Below, piece after piece: positions 56,723 through 64,000 of a DNA stretch of 64,000 nucleotides. The stretch spans positions 1-64,000 of the forward strand of contig NZ_NAST01000006.1 of the NCBI RefSeq assembly GCF_002142215.1. Reading direction: 5' to 3'. The notes under the pieces were generated by a model. The model was not told the DNA's origin. It searched no databases and saw only the letters and a program-made list of their open reading frames with translations. Origin of the DNA: Gilliamella sp. N-G2 (GTDB lineage Bacteria > Pseudomonadota > Gammaproteobacteria > Enterobacterales > Orbaceae). Position numbers and translations under genes: made by a program. The number at the start of each line of letters is the position of its first letter. Position 1 is the first letter of the stretch.

Positions 56723-57259
56723 ATGAATAACAATCAAGAGCCAAATCTAGAACCCGACTTCAATATAAATCAAGAAGATGATGAAATTATTTACGTTAGT
56801 AAAAGTGAAATCAAAAGAGATGCCGAGGTGCTTAAAAAATTAGGTGTCGAACTTGTCAATTTAAGCAAAAATGAAATAAGTAAAATCCCACTTGATGAAG
56901 ACTTATTATATGCTATTGAATTAGCTCAAAAAATAAAAAAAGAAGGCTATCGTAGACAAATTCAATACATAGGTAAATTACTTAGAAATCGTGATATTGA
57001 ACCGATTACACAGGCATTGGATAAACTCAAAAATCGTCATAATCAGCAAGTTTCCATGTTTCACCGATTAGAGAAACTACGTGATGAATTGATCGAAACT
57101 GGCGATGCTGAATCAATTATGGAGTTATTTCCTACCGCAGATAGACAGCAATTACGCACACTTGCGCGTTCAGCTAAAAAAGAACTAGCTGCAAATAAAC
57201 CGCCAAAAACAGCCAGACAAATTTTTCAATATTTAAAAGAATTGAGCGAAACAGAGTAA
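56723..57259 (+). CDS. darP: Ribosome-associated protein DarP (YjgA)
   Basis: Late 50S assembly factor. Acidic N-terminus ([21 protein letters not shown]), then helices [13 protein letters not shown] and [15 protein letters not shown], the DUF615 hallmark. Length 178 aa (E. coli 183). Divergent from pmbA as in enterics. Confidence 0.95.
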   Translation: MNNNQEPNLEPDFNINQEDDEIIYVSKSEIKRDAEVLKKLGVELVNLSKNEISKIPLDEDLLYAIELAQKIKKEGYRRQIQYIGKLLRNRDIEPITQALDKLKNRHNQQVSMFHRLEKLRDELIETGDAESIMELFPTADRQQLRTLARSAKKELAANKPPKTARQIFQYLKELSETE

Positions 57260-57328
57260 GTTTTTATAATGTTCGCTTTATATTTATGATTAAACACTAC
57301 TAACTAATAAAAGATAGAGGATACAAAA

Positions 57329-57859
57329 ATGGGACTATTAAACGTACCAGCCGGTAAAGAATTACCTGATGACATCTATGTTGTGATTGAAATCCCAGCG
57401 AATGCTGACCCAATTAAATATGAAGTCGATAAAGATACAGGTGCAGTATTTGTTGATAGATTTATGGCAACTGCAATGTTTTATCCATGTAATTACGGTT
57501 ATATTAATCACACTTTATCACTTGATGGAGATCCAGTTGACGTATTAGTTCCAACTCCATACCCATTACAACCAGGTTCTGTAATTCGTTGTCGTCCAGT
57601 TGGCGTATTAAAAATGACCGACGAAGCTGGTTCTGATGCAAAATTAGTAGCGGTTCCTCATACTAAACTGTCAAAAGAATATGATCACATTAAAGATGTT
57701 GATGACTTACCAGAATTATTAAAATCTCAAATCCAACATTTCTTTGAACAATATAAAGCCCTTGAAAAAGGTAAATGGGTGAAAGTTGACGGTTGGGATA
57801 ATGCCGAAGCAGCTCGCAAAGAAATTATCGAATCTTTTGAACGCGCAAAACAAAAGTAA
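57329..57859 (+). CDS. ppa: Inorganic pyrophosphatase
   Basis: Family I soluble enzyme hydrolysing pyrophosphate. Metal-binding [12 protein letters not shown] near 66-77, FYPCNYGYI and KDVDDLPE. Length 176 aa equals E. coli. AGAGGA ribosome site. Strong terminator follows. Confidence 0.98.
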   Translation: MGLLNVPAGKELPDDIYVVIEIPANADPIKYEVDKDTGAVFVDRFMATAMFYPCNYGYINHTLSLDGDPVDVLVPTPYPLQPGSVIRCRPVGVLKMTDEAGSDAKLVAVPHTKLSKEYDHIKDVDDLPELLKSQIQHFFEQYKALEKGKWVKVDGWDNAEAARKEIIESFERAKQK

Positions 57860-57891
57860 TTTGCAATATACAAAAAAGTAATTTTTTGTCT

Positions 57892-57924
57892 GAGTCATAA
57901 AAAATTTTTATGACTCTTTTTTTT
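57892..57924 (+). terminator. Terminator of ppa
   Basis: 12-bp self-complementary stem (GAGTCATAAAAA / TTTTTATGACTC) followed by eight T residues, 32 bases past the ppa stop. Confidence 0.88.
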
Positions 57925-58091
57925 ATGTTTATTTTAACTTTCGAAATAACCTCAAGTAGTTATAATATCAGTAATTTATCATAGATCAAAAAACAATCAA
58001 TTACAGAAAAATTATAAAAAAAACTTCACTCTAAGATGAAAAAAATGTCATGAAACTCTTGCTTTCGATTATAATTTATGAGGTAATAGTA

Positions 58092-58130
58092 ATGGGCAAA
58101 CGAAAGAAACATTTTTATGGAAACGATTAA
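58092..58130 (+). CDS. Candidate 12-aa basic leader peptide upstream of the cold-shock gene
   Basis: ATG to TAA frame of 12 codons encoding MGKRKKHFYGND. GAGG lies 8 bases before the ATG, a better ribosome site than many full genes here. A TATAAT (about 58069-58074) lies just upstream, with no good -35. The ORF is too short for homology; translation and role are inference. It is 117 bases before the csp start. Confidence 0.3.
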   Translation: MGKRKKHFYGND

Positions 58131-58247
58131 CTTTTTAATTTAGTGGTAAACTGGTTAGATTAGTTTTTGAGTGGATGTAAATAATGTTTAGTTAAGCCTA
58201 AACAGCCGATAAGGCAAATTATTAATTATTGTTAGGATGTCTAGTCA
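58131..58247 (+). promoter_or_regulatory. Long 5' leader of the cold-shock gene
   Basis: The 388-base gap between ppa and csp holds the ppa terminator, an AT-rich stretch without a gene, the 12-codon ORF and this leader. Small hairpins are visible (GTTTAG/CTAAAC at about 58188-58203 and GCC-GATAA-GGC). Cold-shock genes often carry long structured leaders acting as RNA thermometers; that role here is inference. Confidence 0.35.
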
Positions 58248-58457
58248 ATGAATAAAAAAACAGGCCAAGTAAAATGGTTCAACGAAAGTAAAGGTTTCGG
58301 TTTTATTACCCCAACCGATGGAAGCAAAGATGTATTTGTTCACTTCTCTGCTATATCAGGTGATGGATTTAAAACCCTAGCTGAAGGACAACAAGTCGAA
58401 TTTGCTATCCAAGATAGCCCTCGTGGACCAGCAGCGGCTGAAGTTGTTGTTATCTAA
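58248..58457 (+). CDS. cspE: Cold-shock protein, CspE/CspC type
   Basis: Small OB-fold RNA chaperone. RNP1 KGFGFITP and RNP2 DVFVHFSAI are intact, and [11 protein letters not shown] opens the domain. Length 69 aa, as in CspA-E. The N-terminus [10 protein letters not shown] is closer to CspE/CspC than to CspA. A strong terminator follows. Which paralogue it is cannot be fixed from one sequence. Confidence 0.93.
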   Translation: MNKKTGQVKWFNESKGFGFITPTDGSKDVFVHFSAISGDGFKTLAEGQQVEFAIQDSPRGPAAAEVVVI

Positions 58458-58482
58458 TTAAATTTAATTAAATAATATAAGC

Positions 58483-58514
58483 AAAACGCCTATTTTTAGA
58501 AATAGGCGTTTTTT
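58483..58514 (+). terminator. Terminator of the cold-shock gene
   Basis: AACGCCTATTT / AAATAGGCGTT, an 11-bp stem with a 4-nt loop, then a T run on the + strand. Confidence 0.88.
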
Positions 58515-58546
58515 ATGCGTACAAATAATGATTTCAAGCAGAAGTT

Positions 58547-58568
58547 AAAAAAGCGACACCAAGGTCGC
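58547..58568 (-). terminator. Terminator of gapA
   Basis: On the minus strand GCGAC-CTTGGT-GTCGC followed by a T run, 22 bases past the gapA stop. Confidence 0.8.
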
Positions 58569-58589
58569 CTTTTTAATTACAATAGATTC

Positions 58590-60052
<1,463 letters not shown>

Positions 60053-62611
60053 ATGACTGATAACCAAGATTTTACCGACCACACACCAATGATGCGCCAG
60101 TATCTAAAGTTGAAAGCTGAAAATCCTGATATTTTGCTATTTTATCGTATGGGGGATTTTTATGAGATGTTTTATGAAGATGCTAAACGTGGTTCACAGC
60201 TCTTGGATATTTCACTAACCAAACGAGGCTCATCTAATGGTCAACCTATTCCGATGGCAGGAGTACCTTACCATGCGGTTGAAAGTTATTTAGCCAAACT
60301 CATTTCACTTGGTGAATCAGTCGCAATTTGCGAACAAATTGGTGATCCAGCAACAAGTAAAGGACCGGTTGAACGTAAAATTGTCCGTATTGTTACTCCA
60401 GGTACTGTAAGTGATGAATTATTGTTAGAAGATCGCAAAGACAATTTGCTTGCTTGTATTTGGCAACAAAAAGAGCACTTTGGTTATGCAACTTTAGACA
60501 TGAGTTCTGGACGTTTCTTTGTATTTGAATGTGATAATCCTGAAGCAATACAAGCAGAATTGCAACGGACCGCCCCTGTCGAATTACTCTATCCAGAAAA
60601 TTTCGAATCGATGTCTATGATTGAACATCGCCATGGTTTAAGACGAAGACCAATATGGGATTTCGATCTTGAAACGGCAAAACAACAACTTAATTTACAA
60701 TTTGGTACTAATGATTTAGTTGGTTACGGAGTTGAGAATTGTCATTATGCATTATGTGCAGCAGGTTGCTTATTGCAATATGTCAAAGATACCCAACGCA
60801 CAGCTATGCCTCATATTCGATCAATAATTAAAGAATCGCCTGTTGATTTTGTAGTCTTAGATGCAGCTACCAGAAAAAACTTAGAAATTACTGAAAATTT
60901 ATCGGGTGGCACTGAACATACCGTTGCCGACATTTTAGATAAAACACAAACCGCTATGGGTAGTCGAATGCTCAAAAGATGGTTGCATTCACCAATACGC
61001 AATCTATCTATCTTACACAATCGGCAACAGGCAATAAGTGAATTACAAAATAATATTATCGATTTACAACCGTTATTAAAACAAATCGGTGATCTTGAAC
61101 GAATTTTGGCAAGATTAGCCTTAAGAAGTGCACGTCCGCGCGATTTTGCTCGATTACGTGATGCCTACAACCTTTTACCACAACTTCAGCAATCATTGTC
61201 TGAATTTAAGGCACCTGCACTCATTGCATTGCGTGCTAAAATCAATCAATTTGATCAAATAGCCGATCTATTAAATCGAGCAATTATTGAATCACCACCA
61301 GTAATTATTCGTGATGGAGGTGTCATTGCTAGCGGTTATAATCAAGAGCTGGACGAACTACGCGATTTAGCAGATGGTGCAACCAACTATTTAGAACAGC
61401 TCGAAATTCGCGAGCGTGAAACTTTAGGCATTGATACATTGAAAGTTGGTTTTAATGCGGTTCATGGTTATTACATCCAAATTAGCCGCGGGCAAAGTCA
61501 TTTAGCACCAATCCATTATACACGAAGACAAACACTGAAAAATGTCGAACGCTATATTATTCCTGAGTTAAAAGAGTATGAAGATAAAGTTTTAACATCT
61601 AAAGGTCGAGCTTTAGCTCTAGAAAAACAACTTTATGAACAACTATTCGATCAACTGTTACCATCATTAGCCGATATGCAAATCAGTGCTGATGCAATTG
61701 CGGAACTTGACGTACTGACCAACCTTGCTGAAAGAGCCTTGACGCTTAATTATTATTGTCCAACCTTAACCAATCAAGCTGGTATTGAAATCAAGGATGG
61801 CCGACATATTGTAATAGAACAGGTATTGCAAAAGCCATTTATCGCCAACTCATTATCATTATCACCGAATAGAAGAATGCTAATTATAACGGGTCCAAAT
61901 ATGGGTGGTAAAAGTACCTATATGCGTCAAGCCGCGTTAATTGTTCTACTTGCTTATATTGGTAGTTTCGTTCCTGCCTCTAAAGCAATCATCGGCCCTG
62001 TTGATCGCATTTTTACACGGATTGGGGCATCAGATGACCTAGCTTCGGGACGGTCTACCTTTATGGTCGAAATGACTGAAACAGCTAATATTATGCATAA
62101 TGCAACAACAAATAGTTTAGTTTTAATGGACGAAATTGGACGTGGAACTTCAACTTATGATGGTCTTTCATTAGCATGGGCTTGTGCTGAAAATTTGGCT
62201 AACCAAATCAAAGCGATGACTCTATTTGCTACCCACTATTTTGAACTAACTCAATTACCAGAACAGATGCAAGGTGTTTATAACATCCATTTTGATGCAA
62301 TAGAACATGACAATACCGTCGCCTTTATTCATGAAGTCTCAGAAGGTGCAGCAAGCAAGAGTTTCGGTATAGCGGTAGCAGGACTTGCAGGAGTACCTAA
62401 AACCATCTTAAAACGTGCCAACCAAAAATTAAAAGAGCTAGAAGTCATTTCTAAACAATCAGCTAATAGCCATGTTGAAAGCTCACAACTTACCTTTATT
62501 GGCGATGCAGAACCATCAGAAGTCGAACTAGCCCTACAACAGATCGATCCTGATGCATTAACGCCAAAACAAGCGTTAGAAACCATTTACCAATTAAAAA
62601 AATTACTTTAA
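60053..62611 (+). CDS. mutS: DNA mismatch repair protein MutS
   Basis: Mismatch sensor ATPase. N-terminal mismatch-binding Phe-x-Glu in [10 protein letters not shown] near 33-42; Walker [19 protein letters not shown] near 612-629; [14 protein letters not shown] and [10 protein letters not shown] in the ATPase core; C-terminal dimerisation tail. Length 852 aa (E. coli 853). Divergent from gapA. MutL and MutH are not in this window. Confidence 0.98.
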   Translation: MTDNQDFTDHTPMMRQYLKLKAENPDILLFYRMGDFYEMFYEDAKRGSQLLDISLTKRGSSNGQPIPMAGVPYHAVESYLAKLISLGESVAICEQIGDPATSKGPVERKIVRIVTPGTVSDELLLEDRKDNLLACIWQQKEHFGYATLDMSSGRFFVFECDNPEAIQAELQRTAPVELLYPENFESMSMIEHRHGLRRRPIWDFDLETAKQQLNLQFGTNDLVGYGVENCHYALCAAGCLLQYVKDTQRTAMPHIRSIIKESPVDFVVLDAATRKNLEITENLSGGTEHTVADILDKTQTAMGSRMLKRWLHSPIRNLSILHNRQQAISELQNNIIDLQPLLKQIGDLERILARLALRSARPRDFARLRDAYNLLPQLQQSLSEFKAPALIALRAKINQFDQIADLLNRAIIESPPVIIRDGGVIASGYNQELDELRDLADGATNYLEQLEIRERETLGIDTLKVGFNAVHGYYIQISRGQSHLAPIHYTRRQTLKNVERYIIPELKEYEDKVLTSKGRALALEKQLYEQLFDQLLPSLADMQISADAIAELDVLTNLAERALTLNYYCPTLTNQAGIEIKDGRHIVIEQVLQKPFIANSLSLSPNRRMLIITGPNMGGKSTYMRQAALIVLLAYIGSFVPASKAIIGPVDRIFTRIGASDDLASGRSTFMVEMTETANIMHNATTNSLVLMDEIGRGTSTYDGLSLAWACAENLANQIKAMTLFATHYFELTQLPEQMQGVYNIHFDAIEHDNTVAFIHEVSEGAASKSFGIAVAGLAGVPKTILKRANQKLKELEVISKQSANSHVESSQLTFIGDAEPSEVELALQQIDPDALTPKQALETIYQLKKLL

Positions 62612-62637
62612 CCAATCGTCAATAAAAGTAAATTAAT

Positions 62638-62669
62638 AAAAAAACCGCTATTAAATCAATAATGGCGGT
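62638..62669 (-). terminator. Terminator of dld (bidirectional)
   Basis: ACCGC(T)ATT / AAT(G)GCGGT forms a 9-bp stem with a G-T pair and a 6-nt loop. On the minus strand T7 follows, 26 bases past the dld stop; mutS converges on it. Confidence 0.75.
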
Positions 62670-62694
62670 GTTAATTTTAAAATTTTGGTTTGAA

Positions 62695-64000
62695 TTATTT
62701 CCAAAATTTCTTCTTAGAGGTTTTACCAATACCAGGATTAAAACTATTAGTTGGATCTAACTCATGATAGAAGTTTTTCAAATCTGAATTAGCATGATAC
62801 AAATGACCAACATTATGTTCAGCTGGATATTGCGCTCCACGCTGATCGAGTATTACCAACATTTCATCCTCCACTTTAGCACAATCAGTACCTTTTTTTG
62901 CCAAATAGTCTTGATGGAACACCGAACAGAAAAAATGACCATAATATAACTTATGAATAAAATGCTGACTAATACTTTCAGGCAAGGTTTCGAACCAATC
63001 TTTATCATTACGTCGCAAAGCGATATCCAATGCGACTAAATCCTCAACCGTTTTAGTATGCACATTACGATAAACTGTCGCAGCACCCGCAACGGCAAAA
63101 CGGTGCAACATTGCAGCTTCTGCTTCTTTATCATTACAACGAAAATAACTGCCATTACGTTTTTCAGTTGAACTGGTAGCAAAATAGTCCTGCAAAAATG
63201 TCTCAGCTTCAGCTATGCCATCATCAGACATTTTTAAAATCAAATGATGTTCATAACGATCACGATAATCACGCATCGATTTTGGCAAATGATTTGGCCA
63301 TAATTTACAAACAGCCACGGCAAATTTATCGGAAAAACTGCCCGAAATAAAAGGGATTTTACTCATTATTCGATCAACAAAATTCTTCAAAGAATACATA
63401 CGAGGTATGTTATCGGTGCCCAATTTTTGGATCGCTAAAAATAGATGTTTACCATATACTGCAGCTATATCAAACGCATCTCGATGAATATACTCACCAG
63501 ATACAGGTAAATTTTTAAATTGTCCTAAAATATGACGACGAATATCATCAAGTTCATTGGTATTATTCGTGCCAATATAAAACACTGCAGTGTTTTCTTC
63601 TAATGGAAATGTATCTAATCGCACCGCAAATACCATTAACCGCCCTGCACTACCAGACGCTTCGTAGTGACGTGCTGGATCTGCATTATATCTGGCCGGC
63701 GTATTAGCATCGATTTGTCGCACATGATCACAATAATGGTGATCGTGCCCTAAACCAGCGTTCGGATTAACATCTTTATCGGTATAAACCCGATTTTGTA
63801 GATTTTGTAAAATATCCTCAGGCGTATCGCCTAACTCAATACCTAAATGATTAACCAAATGTAACTGCCCTTGCTCATCCAATTGAGCAAATACTGCCAT
63901 TTGAGTATAAGCTGGCCCCCGTTGAATTAACGCACCACCCGAATTATTACATACGCCACCTAATACTGAAGCACCAATACAAGACGAGCCAATCACTGAA
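62695..64000 (-). CDS. dld: Quinone-dependent D-lactate dehydrogenase, C-terminal part (cut by window edge)
   Basis: Peripheral membrane FAD enzyme oxidising D-lactate to pyruvate and passing electrons to quinone. The visible part starts within the FAD-binding PP domain (GSSCIGASVLGGVCNNSGG, RGPAYTQ) and includes the lactate-dehydrogenase membrane-binding region and C-terminal LDPTNSFNPGIGKTSKKKF. About 435 of some 570 residues are present; the N-terminal ~130 codons lie beyond the window edge, so an apparent GTG start at 63996 is not the real one. Confidence 0.93.
   Translation of the reverse strand, partial: SVIGSSCIGASVLGGVCNNSGGALIQRGPAYTQMAVFAQLDEQGQLHLVNHLGIELGDTPEDILQNLQNRVYTDKDVNPNAGLGHDHHYCDHVRQIDANTPARYNADPARHYEASGSAGRLMVFAVRLDTFPLEENTAVFYIGTNNTNELDDIRRHILGQFKNLPVSGEYIHRDAFDIAAVYGKHLFLAIQKLGTDNIPRMYSLKNFVDRIMSKIPFISGSFSDKFAVAVCKLWPNHLPKSMRDYRDRYEHHLILKMSDDGIAEAETFLQDYFATSSTEKRNGSYFRCNDKEAEAAMLHRFAVAGAATVYRNVHTKTVEDLVALDIALRRNDKDWFETLPESISQHFIHKLYYGHFFCSVFHQDYLAKKGTDCAKVEDEMLVILDQRGAQYPAEHNVGHLYHANSDLKNFYHELDPTNSFNPGIGKTSKKKFWK

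Overview
The window is an AT-rich chromosomal segment of a gammaproteobacterium. Housekeeping order resembles Enterobacterales and Pasteurellaceae at once: rplM-rpsI, pmbA/darP, yihI-hemN, holD-rimI, lptM-lysA-dapF-DUF484-xerC-yigB-uvrD, rpoZ-spoT-recG. Together with the low GC and several small exported proteins of unknown family, this suggests an Orbaceae-type host-associated bacterium (Gilliamella, Orbus or Frischella relatives). That placement is inference from gene content. I saw no rRNA, tRNA, CRISPR array, transposase or phage gene.

Layout. 0.1-1.2 kb: rplM-rpsI with a structured leader. 1.2-4.3 kb: a PmrA/PmrB-type locus, with yrbL convergent to a ybjG-pmrA-pmrB operon preceded by a consensus PmrA box. 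4.4-6.6 kb: a polar amino-acid ABC importer (binding protein and two permeases) without an ATPase gene. 6.8-14.5 kb: an acid-sugar catabolic island in two divergent operons. The leftward operon encodes a dehydrogenase of the iron ADH family, a DapA-like aldolase, a 2-hydroxyacid dehydrogenase and an MFS importer. The rightward operon encodes a DUF1537 kinase, PdxA2 and a DeoR regulator. They share a control region with a CRP site and a 30-bp palindrome. 14.5-22.5 kb: ndk, pbpC and a giant alpha-2-macroglobulin lipoprotein. 22.7-24.7 kb: queF-queC-yhhQ behind a preQ1-I riboswitch. 24.8-33 kb: coaA, yqjC-like, yihI, a 55-codon membrane ORF, hemN, rsmC, holD-rimI, a thiamine pyrophosphokinase, two unknown exported proteins and cyaY. 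33-40.3 kb: the lptM-to-uvrD block, including a 46-aa lptM. 40.6-47.6 kb: a complete L-ascorbate (ula) regulon with a fused UlaA-UlaB and a control region holding a perfect CRP site. 47.6-57.9 kb: recG, spoT, rpoZ, a CinA-like protein, a SulP transporter, pmbA, darP and ppa. 57.9-64 kb: a cold-shock gene with a long leader containing a 12-codon ORF, then gapA, mutS and a dld cut off by the window edge.

Working together. The ula genes form a closed route from ascorbate to D-xylulose 5-phosphate. The acid-sugar island probably converts a C4 or larger sugar acid to central intermediates, with the kinase and PdxA2 giving dihydroxyacetone phosphate; its complete pathway is not one I can name. The PmrAB locus links envelope stress sensing to undecaprenyl-phosphate recycling. 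The queuosine genes combine de novo synthesis (QueC, QueF) and precursor uptake (YhhQ) under one riboswitch. The strongest candidates for new biology are the acid-sugar island with its palindromic operator, the ATPase-less importer, the tiny basic ORF before the cold-shock gene, the 55-aa ORF before hemN, and the two exported unknown proteins.
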